The notes beneath the pieces were generated by a model that saw only the letters and a program-made list of their open reading frames with translations, did not search any database and was not told the DNA's origin. From Citrus sinensis (Eukaryota > Streptophyta > Magnoliopsida > Sapindales > Rutaceae): a stretch of 64,000 nucleotides of DNA. The position numbers were made by a program, and so were the translations under genes. The stretch spans positions 24,435,501 through 24,499,500 of the forward strand of contig NC_068559.1 in assembly GCF_022201045.2 (NCBI RefSeq), written 5' to 3'. This document shows positions 11,059 to 22,308 of the stretch, in pieces. Positions within the stretch are counted from its first letter, which is position 1. Every line of letters starts with the position of its first letter.

Positions 11059-12284
11059 TTTTGTCTTAGAAAAATAACTGGTACAGCCCAAACGTTTATG
11101 GAAATAACACAGAACTTTCCAATGTTTAAAAAAAAAAAATTTCAACCCCAATTATTAATGGATTCCGTTAATTTCAGTTAATTTTAATAGATTTCAGCTC
11201 ATAATTATCATTATCTCCCTCTAACATGCAAACCCATTTGCCTATAAATTGTTAATGAAATTACGAACATACCCTTATTTATAAAGGGAGAATTTTGCTG
11301 TAGAAATTCAATTTTCATATCCTATTTTTCCCAATTGCTCATCTTTAAATTCAATATCTTGCTCTTCGTCTTCATCAATAGGTTTCTTTTAATTTCTAAA
11401 CAGAAAATTAAATTTAAATCTAACAGAAAATAAAATTAAAAAGAAGAAAAGAGCAGTAGTAGTTGTCTTCTTCTCTTGTGAATCAAGCAAAGGGGTTTCC
11501 TTCTTCAAATGATGAAAACATGAGCCACATTCAATTGAAAGAGCTTCAAGAAGGCAATCATATGAAACTAAGTTCGTTGGATCTTGGGATAGATGATGAC
11601 GCATACTACAAGAAAACTCTTTTTGCTATTTTTGGAAGGTCAAATCAGTTGAATGATAACCTATCTTTCCTTAGTGTTGAGCACAAATCTAGTTTTGAAA
11701 GTTTGAAGAAAGGAGGAACGGTTAACTTGCATATATAGGCCACGGGTACAGCAGAATTTACTGAAGAAGATTTATTTTCAGTCCCTTTGATGTATGGTGG
11801 TTGCGCTCATAGGTCCCCGAAAGAAATTTGCAGAAAATATTGTCCTTTAACAATGGAAAGTGAGAATTTTTGTGAAGAGCATGTTTCATTAGATAAGAGA
11901 ACAAAGAACGAAAAATTTATGTTGCTAAGGTCAGTGGTTCCATATATCAGTGAGGTAACATATTCAACTGTTACTACTGAAAATTATTTGATAATTCTTT
12001 TTTCAAATAAAAAGATAAATTCATGTTTGTGCAGGTTGACAAAGCATCAATTCTCAATGACACAATTAAATACTTGAAAAGGCTTAAGGCAAGAGTAGAG
12101 GAGGGTTTTTCGGCAAATTCATTAGTTATTAGTAAGGGAATGTACCATATCAACCTTTTAATTATTTAAACAAATCGAATCCGTTAACAAATTGGGGTCT
12201 AAATGTCTTATTTAAAATGCTAGGGAGTTTTGTGTCCCTTTTTTTAAACATTTGGGGTGTATCAAATCTTTTCTCTTTTGTTTT
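11059..12284. mobile_element. Pack-MULE-like TIR element carrying a bHLH fragment
   Basis: Two arms of about 110 bp are inverted relative to each other. The left arm begins AGAAAAATAACTGGTACAGC (11068) and runs to GGATTCCGTTAATTTC. The right arm read backwards from 12275 gives GAGAAAAGATTTGATACACC and likewise reaches CCCCAATTTGTTAACGGATTC. They flank 9-bp sequences TTTTGTCTT (11059-11067) and TTTTGTTTT (12276-12284), an 8/9 match and the usual size for Mutator-like elements. No transposase is inside; the cargo is a host bHLH gene fragment with its intron. Acquired host DNA between MULE-type TIRs is what Pack-MULEs are. TIR divergence and one target-site mismatch suggest an old insertion. Confidence 0.7.
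11463..12110 (+). pseudogene. bHLH (GL3/EGL3-like, subgroup IIIf) gene fragment
   Basis: A single frame from 11463 reads SHIQLKELQEGNHMKLSSLD, LGIDDDAYYKKTLFAIFG, VEHKSSFESLKKGG, then after a TAG at 11736-11738 LFSVPLMYGG, CRKYCPLTMESENF and KFMLLRSVVPYISE. An 80-bp intron (11955-12034, GTAACA...GTGCAG) follows, then VDKASILNDTIKYLKRLKAR. The last two parts are helix 1 / helix 2 of a bHLH domain. The acidic LGIDDD region is typical of GL3/EGL3/MYC1-type anthocyanin and trichome regulators as I remember them. The N-terminal MYB-interacting region, the basic DNA-binding segment and the C-terminal part are absent or unrecognisable. An intron is retained, so it was copied as DNA. It lies inside the TIR element 11068-12275. 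Confidence 0.75.
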
Positions 12285-14462
12285 ATAAGAAATCATTAAT
12301 GACAATATTTCCTTATTAATAAGGAAAGTTAAATCCCTAATTAGGATTTAATGAGATAATTTTGGCAAAGATTTATTATTTCCAAAGTTAACAGGGTTTG
12401 TATAGTTCCATATAAATTTACACTTTTTTCCTTTTCCATAACCCTAAATTCACAACGGTAATTTTCTTTTGTTTATTTTCTCATCTACTCATCACTCTTT
12501 TCTCATACCCTAAAATTTAGAATTTTGCATAGAAAACAATTTTAATGGTGGGTAAGTCTTATTATCTCGATGCTCTACTAGATTCTCCATCGTTGTGTTC
12601 TGTTAAGAGTTTTATTTGCATGATTTTAGAACATTACAGACTGATATGATTTAGGATGTGTTTAAGCTATATTTACTGAGTTGGTTTATTGTTAAGTTTT
12701 GTTAGCTAATTCATGATACAATAAACACATTGAACAATTTCTTAATAGCATGAATATCTCACAATAAGACATATTAAAATGATTCTTGAGAAGATCTTGT
12801 CTTTCTATAAACTAGACATGTAGTGCTTATTGAATAAACTTTGTTTCATAAGATTTGACCTTATTTTCAATTTTATATGGATTTTTGAGATAGGTACTGT
12901 TGTACCGGAAAATTGTGATTTTAACAGAATGATCAAATTTACAAAATTATTTGGAGTGATATATAAACTCAAAAAATTCTGAAATTTTAAATAGAAATTA
13001 TTATATGTGTCTAGTATTCTCAGTTTTTATTTCATAATTTTTTTTATCAATATATGATTTTATAAAAATCTCGGAACTTATACTGTTTAGTTAAGGCACT
13101 GTGAGACAGTTTTGAACTTGTTAAAATACAAATAATTTTGAAACATTTTTAGTATTAACTCCTCCTATAAGTTTTATGGGAGATAGCCATGGATATCTAG
13201 AATAGCTTTGTATAATATTGTGTCAATTTGATTATAAGATTAAGAGTAAAAATTCAGAGTATCAAACTTGTATAGATATGGCCATATGGGTTAGAAAATC
13301 ATGATGTTGGAATACGTTGTTAATAGTTATATCTTGTATTTGTTTAAAGTGTTTGAGACTATTAGAGGCTTAGAGGTTGTTTAGATCATTTTTTTTATAA
13401 TTGTTTTTATCAAGGTAAGCAATTTTATTCCTAATATATTGGATATATATGATTATTTTGATAATATTATAAGTACATGTGTTTTTATAGTTCTTTAAGA
13501 ATTAATTGATTTTCATAACAAAATTAGTTTATGTATATATTTTCAAATCTGAAAATTATATTATTTTTATGATTTTAACAAAATATTATAAATGCCTTAA
13601 AATGTGTGATTTATTTTGCTAGATGATTATCTTTTATGAAATTGTCTATAAAATAATAAATAGAACTTGTTTTTCAAGTTTAAATCATTGTTATGATCTT
13701 TTACAAAACCAATATGAATGTTTTGTTCTCATGTTCAATTAAGATTATTTATGAAAATTTATGTGGGAGCCACTTTTTAAGACTATATGGCGGTCACCTC
13801 TCGAGGGCTAGAGTGCCATGAAGTGCCACATGCAATACAAAGTACCATGTGCAAGTTGCTATATATGAAAAATGAATTTAAATATTTTTGGCTCATTGTC
13901 CTTAGTCATTCTGATTCTGATTCTGATCGTATTATACGATAAATATGTTCTAGATCAGTTTTTATTTTGAATGTACACACGATATTCTAATTCTAGTTTT
14001 GTTTTTGGCTAGGTCATTGGAAGTATAGGCAACACTATGTGACATGGGCTAACCTTTTGTTTTCTGTGCACATGCGTTATACAATTTGCTTTCATGATTA
14101 ATTATGATTATTGAATCATTTATGAATTTAAATCCTTTTGTTATAAAATGTCATTTTATAAAATTATTATTTCTAATATATGTTTTGATAAAAAGGGCTT
14201 GCAACACGTTTGGTATTCGACAACCCTAATGTGTTGAAAATAGTTTTACTTATTGAGTTGACGGCTTACTCCTCGTCATTACTTTTTATAGATTGAGAAA
14301 TTTGTTGTGAGGTGTGCTTATATTTAGAGCTAGGGATTCATTTACTTTTGCTAGTTGAATAAGAGAAGGATGATCTTATGTTTCCTTTAAGTTTACTTAT
14401 CTTATAAACTTGTAATTATGGAGTTTTGAGACTTTTATTATATAACCATAAACAACCTCCTT
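12285..14462. other. Non-coding AT-rich sequence before the Ty3 remnant
   Basis: No exon and no gag or LTR sequence that I can match to the 3' end at 17044. It may include decayed 5' parts of the retroelement. A short GC-richer patch lies near 13790-13850. Confidence 0.4.
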
Positions 14463-17280
14463 TTGGTGCTTAAAGATGTTCCTATATCACAAAATGTACT
14501 AGATTTAATCCAACATTTACTGGCAGAATTCGATGATGTTGTTCCTAATGAATTACCTATCAAACTTCCTCCGCTTAGAGATATCAAACACCATATTGAT
14601 CTTATTCCGGGAGCAAGCTTCACAAACTTATCACACTACTGGATGAGCCCTAAATAATATGAGATTATGCATGAACAAGTCCAAGATCTTCTCAAGAAAA
14701 TCATAGTTCGAGAAAGTATGAGTTTTGTAGCTGTACCAAACTTCTAACTCAAAAAAAAAGATGAAAGTCGGAGGATACATGTAGATAGTCGAGCCATTAA
14801 CAAGATTACAGTACGATATCGATTTTTTAGTCCTCAATTAGATAATACGTTTGATAGGTTGGGAGGGTCAAAATTATTTTGTAAGGTGATTAATGAAAAA
14901 CAGCATTCAAAACTCATAAAGGACTGTAAGAATGCCTAGTTATGCCTTTTGGTATGTCCAATGCTCTAAGCATCAAGTATTTCAACTTTCATTGAAAAAT
15001 TTGTTGTTGTTTATTTTGATGACATCTTAATTTATAGCCATAGTGAGGAAGAATATATTCAACATTTGAAAAAAATATTTGAAGTGTTAAGAAAGAATAA
15101 ATTTTATAGCAATTGAAGAAATGCAACTTTATGAAAGACAACTTAATCTTCTTGGGCTTTGTTATGAGTTCAGACGGAATCAAAATTGATCAAGAAAATG
15201 TGAAAGCTATTTGAAAATGGCCATCACTAAAGACAATTTCAGGGGTTCGGAGTTTTCATGGCCTCGCAATCTTTTTACAAATGATTTGTAAAGAACTTCA
15301 ACACCATAGCTGCACCACTTACAGACTGTATAAAATAAAAACAATTTGTTTGGATAGAAGAAGCATAATAAAGTTTTACAGTCTTGAAGGAGAAACTTAT
15401 AAATGTACATGTTCTTACACTTCTTAACTGTAGCAAATTTTTTGAAGTTGATTGTGATGCTTCTGGAGTGGGAATTGGAGTCGTTTATCTCAAGAAATTA
15501 AACCAATCATTGTTTTTAGTGAGAAGCTTAGAGAAGTCAAAAAGAAGTGGTCAACATATGAGCAACAATTGTATGCAATTGTTCACACTTTGCAATAATG
15601 GGAGTCATACCTAGTACAAAAAAAATTTATTATAAGCACAGATTATCAAGCTCTCAAGTATTTCTATGGTTCTTCTAAAGTCAATTGAATGCATGTGTGA
15701 TGGATTGCTTACATTCAAAAGTTCACCTTTTCACTCAAACACAAGCCAAGCTAATTGAACAAAGTCGTTGATGCACTAAATTGCAAAGTCATGTTATTGA
15801 CTATTGTTTATAATGAAATAATTGGTTTTGATTATTTGAAAGATTTGTATGCAAATGATAAGGATATCAATGAAGAATGGCAGAAGTGCACTAGCTGAGT
15901 TGCAAGTAAACACCAAATACATTATGGATTTTTATTCTTTGAAGATTGTCTATGTATTCCACGAGGATCACTAAGAGAACATATCATTCTGGAGCTATAC
16001 GCTGGATGTTTAGAAGGTCATATAAGATGAGACAAAACCATTTTCTTGGTAGAAGTTTGATATTTCTGGCCGCATCCTAAACATAATGTCAAAAAAATTT
16101 GTCAAATGTTGTTATACATGCCGGACTACACATTGGGAAGACTTATACAAGCATTTCTTGATGCACTTTGGGATGACTTTTTCGTAGATTTCATCTTGGG
16201 ATTACTACAAACATAGAAAAGGTTCAGATTCTATCTTTATTTTGGTATATCATTTTTCTAAAAATGATTCATTTGATTCAATGCAAGAAAACTTCAGATG
16301 CTACTTACATTGCTCAACTATTCTTTCGAGAAGTTTTCCGTTTACATGGATTTGCCAAAGACAATAGTTTTTTATTGCAATAGCAAATATTTTAGTCATT
16401 TTTGGCGTACTTTGTGGAAAAGACTTGATACAACTCTTGTCATCCATAAATAGATGGGTAGACTGAAGTCACCAATCGCACACTAGGTAATATCTTGTGA
16501 TGTTTGATTAAAGAAAACCCAAGACAATGGAATAATGTTTTATCGCAAGATGAATTTGCTTACAACAATGTGCCTAATCATTCTAGTGGTAAATCTCCAT
16601 TTGAAATTATTTATATTCATCCATCCTTGCAGACTTTAAACTTGGTTTCTTTACCAAAACTTCTTAAAATGAGCATTATTGCCAATCATCTAATCGATAA
16701 ATTGATCGACCTACATGGAGAGATAAAAAAGAAGTTGAAAAAATCTACCACAAAATACAAGGCCATCATTGAAAAACACAGAAGGTTCGAGTCATAAAAA
16801 GTGGGCAATTATGTCATGGGCAAAGGACGACTTCCGTAGGAGAATACAATAAGCTCGAGCAAAAGAAAATTGGTCCTTTTTGCATCTTTTAGAATATTAA
16901 TGATAATACCTATATCATTGATCTCCTTAAACATTATTTCATTTCTAACACTGTTAGTATTCAAGATTTGTACAAAGTATCATAGTCCAAAACAAATTCC
17001 TTAACTAACTTGAGGACAAGTTGTTTTCAAAAGAAGGAGAAACTGATGCAGCATGAGACATGAAGCCAAGATAATGGAATAAAGTAGGTGTGTTTTGTCC
17101 AGTAGAATGTAGTTGGTGTGTCTGTTGAGTGGAGTGTAGTCGGTATAGTTGAATATGAATATTATAAATATGTATTAAATCTTCTATAATAATCAACCCA
17201 TCTTAAATCAAAATTTGAGTTTTCTGATTACAAATTCTAGTTGTGAATTTGTCATATCATCTTCTTTTTGTGAGAATGCA
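14463..17280 (+). mobile_element. Decayed Ty3/gypsy retrotransposon (pol and 3' end)
   Basis: Broken pol reads in order. Reverse transcriptase begins about 14463 (LPPLRDIKHHIDLIPG, then [18 protein letters not shown] after a stop) with the YFDD catalytic box at 15012-15023. RNase H ([14 protein letters not shown]) lies near 15440. Integrase remnants occupy about 15900-16500, and the integrase C-terminal part (QDEFAYNNVPNHSSGKSPFE) is at 16504-16797. Many stops and frameshifts, and a deletion in the RT palm near 14890-14940. A purine-rich tract (AAAAGAAGGAGAAAC, about 17029-17043) precedes TGATGCAGCATGAGACA at 17044, which I take as the start of a truncated 3' LTR. No gag, protease or matching 5' LTR found. 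RT-RNaseH-IN order assigns it to Ty3/gypsy. Confidence 0.85.
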
Positions 17281-17311
17281 AATTAGAGTGAAATTTAGAA
17301 AATGATATGTT

Positions 17312-18319
17312 AAACAATTTCTTAGAAAGTTTACTTATCGGAGCTGGTGGATTTGGCAAGGAATGCAAGGGTTTCATGGACGGTGGCACCACCACTGATG
17401 TTATAAAGCGTGCCAATACATGTTCAAACTAAGGTCTAAACTAGTTCAGAACTGAAATCTCCTAGCTCTCGAATCTTCGACACCGACACCTCGTCTCTTT
17501 GATTGGTCACCATGTAGAAAACAAAGAAATGATTCTTGTTTATGATTACATGGCTCGGGGTACTCTACATGATCACCTCTACAATAACCACAAACCTCCA
17601 CTCTAGTGGATGTGGAGGTTGAAAATATGCATTGGTGCAGCGAGAGGATTGCATTATCTACGCACGGGTACAAGGAACATAATTATTCACCGTGATGTCA
17701 AGAGTACCAATATATTGCTAGATGAGAATTGGGTGGCTAAAGTTTCAGATTTAGGCTTGGCAAAAGTTGGCCCAAACATGCTGAGTTAATCAAACGCTCA
17801 CGTTAGCACAACCGTGAAAGGCAGCTTCGGTTACTTGGATCGAGAATACTACCGGCAAAACTGACGGAGAAATCTAATGTGTACTCATTTGGGGTGGTTC
17901 AATTTGAGGTACTGTGTGCTAGGCCTGCCATGTTACCAATGGCAGAAAATGAGCAAGAAGTAGAGCACGATAGGGTGAATTTGGCTGATTGAGCACTATG
18001 TTGTTATCAATCGGGCACATTAGGATTGGTCGTTGACCCATTTCTTCGAGGAAAGATTGATCCAGGATGTTTCAAAACATTCACGGACATTGCAAAAAAG
18101 TGCTTGGCAGATAGAGGATGTGATCGGCCGCAGATGGGTGATGTGTTGTGCAATTTGGGGTTGGCATGGCGGCAACAAGGGGCTGTTGATCATTATATTC
18201 AAGAGGACATAGTTTCTACTTGCGGTCATCCGTACATTGCCAACATAAATGGAAATTGTAATTCTGATATGAGTCCATGGGTAGAGTTCTCTGAGATCAT
18301 GATTCCGATTGGACGTTGA
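17312..18319 (+). pseudogene. FERONIA-like (CrRLK1L) receptor kinase domain, broken
   Basis: From about 17312 the frame reads NNFLESLLIGAGGFGKECKG (glycine loop GAGGFG), then [72 protein letters not shown] (catalytic HRD), VSDLGLAKV (DFG has become DLG), and VKGSFGYLDREYYR. The C-lobe continues from about 18026 (VVDPFLRGKIDPGCFKTFTD, CLADRGCDRPQMGDVLCNLG). At least six in-frame stops and a frameshift near 17865-18000. The GTLHDHLY and KGSFGYLD motifs mark the CrRLK1L family. No extracellular malectin-like domain or transmembrane segment is present; the retroelement's 3' end abuts it. The first 30 bases after 17281 are too eroded to assign. It ends about 80 bp before the large MULE. Confidence 0.85.
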
Positions 18320-18826
18320 TTTGAGAATGAGAGTTGGCTTTGTGTTACATCATCTATAGTTTTTCTGCTTACAATATTTTGTACTGCTGTCGTCCTTTTC
18401 CATAAGTTGGGAAATTTACAATAATAACCATTAAAGTTTTAATTTTTTTCATCTTAACCCCTTAAAAATATTTCTATCAACATTAGCTATTAAACAACTT
18501 TTGAGACCAAAACACCCCTCTCTCATCTCTCCCCCAACACTCCTTTTCACTCATCTCTCACAAACCGATCCAACTCCCATCATCGACGGCGACATCAACC
18601 CTCGTCGGCGGCAGCTCCATTTCTCACCGGCATTCGATCTACAACCTTCAACAAAATCTAGGTTAGTCATTTTTCTTATTTTCATTAATTTAAAATGAGA
18701 TTTTAGAATAATAATAGTAATAGCTTGAGAATAATGGTGGTGGTGTTTGTGGTGGTTGATGGTGTTTGGGAGTATTGTTTTTCGATTTTGTTGTGGCTTA
18801 ATTTTGGGGATGGAGAGGGAGGGGGG

Positions 18827-18883
18827 TAGGGCGCGCACGCGCGCCCATGCGCGCCCCACTGTCGCACCAAATCTGGTGCGACA
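18827..18883. repeat. GC-rich palindromes inside the left MULE end
   Basis: A GCGCGC-rich stretch (18827-18857) is followed by a palindrome, TGTCGCACCA then TGGTGCGACA (18860-18883). The core TGCGACA recurs in the right end of the element and in the second copy. Confidence 0.7.
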
Positions 18884-18961
18884 AAATTTATAGTGTTTTT
18901 TTTTAACGAGTATTTTTTTTCTGTAAACATAATGTAATAATTTTATAAATATTACAGATAC

Positions 18962-21900
18962 ATGGTGAAATCAAAATCACCGGATATTGATGTAGGCAAG
19001 ATGTATTTTAGTTATGCCGATCACTTTCCTGGTCGAATTTCGAGCATGTGTAAGTTATCTTCGGTCATAAAAGCCATCGAGGAAAAATTAACAAAGCGGC
19101 AGTTGACTATGTTCAAAAAGGATATATTTGGGCATTTCTTGGAGTGTCGAAGTTTTTCATTTAGTGGGGTAATTTTGCACAATCTTTTGCTGAGGCAAGT
19201 GGCCCATGAAGAAGATAGCCGTGAGGATCAGTTATGGTTTCAAATTGGTGAGCATTTGATTCGTTTGTCAATTGTCGAATGGTGCTTGGTTACTGGACTT
19301 TCATTTGGTGTTGATACCAATAAAAAAAATGATGAAATGGAGCAGAGGCTACGGAATACGTATTTTGGTGGTGTTCATCGTAAGATTAATGTGAAGGAAT
19401 TCGATGCAATATTTAAGGAGTTGAAATTCGAGGAAATGGACGATATGGACGCATTAAAGATTGCGCTGTTTTATTTTGCGGACCGAGTACTAAATGCAAG
19501 AAAAAATCACTGTCAAATCAATTTCGATTGGCTTGACCAAGTTGATGATACACAGTACTTCCGAAAGCGTCCATGGGGTCTGTTGTCGTGGGAAATGATT
19601 TACGAGAGTCTTGACAATGTACTGTTCGAGAAAGACGAGAAATTTAAGAAGACTCAGTTGAAAAATCCAGATCATAACATTGAAAAATATAATCTTTATG
19701 GCTTTATGTCTAGGGTTCAGGTGCGTTTTTGTTTTTGTTTATTAATAAGTTTTATAGTATTAAATATTTAATATGTTGTTTTATTTGATTTTTCAATTTG
19801 GTTGTTGTAGGCTTGGATTTACGAAGCAATTGAAGGGTTGCCATCAACATGGGTCGTCAAAATGAAGAATAAGATTCCCCGCATTTTGCAATGGAAGCCC
19901 ATGGCGTCTTCGAGAATCAATTTTGCGGAGGTTTATTCGTTCTTCAACGACGAATCTCGTCTTGTAAGTAATATGTATTACTTATTTTTTTAATTTTACT
20001 AAATTTAAGTTATGTATACTTAAAATTTTCAATTTAATTTATTGCAGGGGGACGTTTTACAAACTCTTGAGCCAAATTCAAAGGAGAGTAGCAGAAATTA
20101 TTGGGTCTCTGTGAAGGATTACTTGCCAAGCATTCCAGGCTGGGTTCTTAAGATTGGTATAATCTAAGTACTCAAAATTTTTTAATCGAAATTTTTGACT
20201 TTTCATTTAATAATTTTAAATGATACTTTATACAGCACCAACCTTCAATCAACGTGATGCTGTCGGTTACAAGGCAATCAGACGAGCATGACGACATACC
20301 AAACCCAATACCAGAGCAGCGTCATGACACTTATGAGGATGAGGTGGCTGTTGATGACCACCAGCAGCGTCATGACACTTATGAGGCTGTTGATGACCAC
20401 CAGCAGCGTCATGACACTTATGAGGCTGTTGATGACCACCAGCAGCAAATAGACAACTCTGATGACGCACGAGATTCTGAGGTTATAAATAATATACGAT
20501 ATTTTTTCTTTATAAATTTTTTTTTGTTATTCTAAAGTTTTCTGTTTTTTCTTTTGTAATAGTCGAGGACAAAGCAGTTTAATGATTACATACGACGACG
20601 GCTGGATAAGATTGATCGTAACGTGTACGAAATAAAGTCAGAATTAAAAGATTTTAAAGAAACCGTAGTTGGCTTCATCGACACATTTGCTAAACGTCCA
20701 AATAAGGATTCTCCCACTGCAGGCTCGTATGCAGTAAGCAAATTTTTATTTAATAATTATGTTCGTTTAACTTTTAATTTGATAGTTGTTTAATATGTTA
20801 TTCTCGGCGAATGGGCAGGCCCCGGATGACTATGGAGTGTATACTAACGTGGGCAATGAAAATTTGTCTACGCCCACGTCATTGTATAGTTTCTACGGGG
20901 ATGTTAGTGGAGAAAGCGTGCAGGTGTTCTCTGAGGTGCCTCCCGGCGTTAGTAAGTTCGGCCGCGCGTACATACCGTCGTATGTTTATAACAGTCCTTA
21001 CATGATTCCTCCAATCAGGCGAAGACAGAACGTCCGGCCTTTGCCTCGACTCCAAATCTTGGAGCATGCGATTGACATGAGTATGACTGTGAAAATAAAT
21101 CCACTGAGAGGATTGAAGGACTCTAGTATGTTTGCTGAGTTTGATCGATGGTTCACTGGTGATAGCAGAGTCCGCCGGAGAGTCCAGCACCCGCGGTCAT
21201 TCTTTCAAATAATCTTGGGGACAGCTTCGATGGGATGGCTAGGCGATGAGGTATTTATATTTTCGTCGTGATGTATACTGTTGTGGATTTGTGTATAAAT
21301 TTTTTTTTAAATCGTAATATTTCTGTTTCTCTACAGCATATTCACGAGTATCTCCGCTTGATTAGCGAGAAAGAACGGCAGTATCCAAATGCCTTACTCC
21401 AACGTGTCACACATACTGACACATTTTTTTGGGTAATGTGCCGACAGAACTTATAAATACTATTTAATTTTTTTTAATTATTGCCTTTAAGTTTTGTTAA
21501 TTTATGCATTTCTTGGTTATCTATGTACTAGGTGTTCTTAAATCGGTTATGGAACAACGGGGATTGTGCGGTCGATTCATTAGTATTCGACGACCGCATG
21601 AATAGTTATCTTTGTGGGCGACAGCACACAATGTCCAAATCAATGACGGATGTCGATATGGTATATATTTTATTGCATTTTATATATAAGTTGTCGATTT
21701 TTCTTAGTTGTTTTTCAATTTCATAGATAACGAACATGTTTTTGAATTTTTATATACAGTTACTCATCCCTGTTAACTTGGACGGCGAGCATTGGGTACT
21801 GGCACGAGTAGACTTTCGGAAAAACAAAGTCTGGATTTATGACTCATTAATCACATGCCGCGACGACAAAAGATACAGGTTGAAATTCAAGCCACTTGAA

Positions 21901-22158
21901 GTTATCTTCTCTCGATGGTTGGAATATGTTGGGTTCTACAACATCCGACCTGAGTTGCGGAGTGCCGACCCCTGGAAAGTTATCGTAGTTAGGAGCACGC
22001 CACAACAGGAGCCCGGAACTGGCGATTGCGGTGTTTTTGTATTGATGGTTACGATGTATTTAATGTTCGGGCTTGGATTGGAGTTTAACGCTAGTCATGT
22101 CGAGTACTTTAGAAAGAAGATTGCGGTTGACATATTTAATGACGATATTGTATTGTAA
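18962..22158 (+). CDS. DUF1985 / Ulp1-like cysteine protease ORF of the MULE
   Basis: Model exons: 18962-19720, 19811-19963, 20048-about 20166, 20236-20481, 20563-20733, 20819-21250, 21337-21432, 21532-21660, 21760-22158. The N-terminal part is a DUF1985 domain (VILHNLLLRQVAHEE, RLSIVEWCLVTGLSFG, DALKIALFYFADRVLN). The C-terminal exon is a C48/Ulp1 protease fold with the catalytic set His (GEHWVLARVD), Asp (IYDS), Gln (TPQQ) and Cys (GTGDCGVF), all present. Between them lies a low-complexity region with 39-bp repeats. Proteins of this family in MULEs resemble SUMO proteases; their role in transposition is not settled. The junction at 20166/20236 does not keep frame with GT/AG alone, so either my exon border is wrong or there is a frameshift. 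Converges with the transposase, 150 bp between stops. Confidence 0.8.
20325..20445 (+). repeat. 39-bp in-frame tandem repeat in the DUF1985/Ulp1 ORF
   Basis: CAGCGTCATGACACTTATGA plus GGCTGTTGATGACCACCAG is repeated, giving protein repeats RHDTYEAVDDHQQ. The first unit carries a 6-bp insertion (adding two residues, DE). Units are nearly identical, so the expansion is recent. It lies in the disordered linker between DUF1985 and the protease. Confidence 0.9.
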
Positions 22159-22308
22159 ACCGTTGTAGTAATTTGAATGTTTAAACTTGAATTTTTTTTT
22201 TAATTTACGCACTTAAGTTTATATAATTTTAATGCTCACATTTTAATATTTAAAATAAAATAAAGTTTTATGACATATAATTGTACAATACACAAAACAC
22301 AATAACAA

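Noticed and set aside
14631-15410. Minus-strand readings in the Ty3 region
   Set aside because: They are antisense to recognisable reverse-transcriptase and RNase H sequence on plus.
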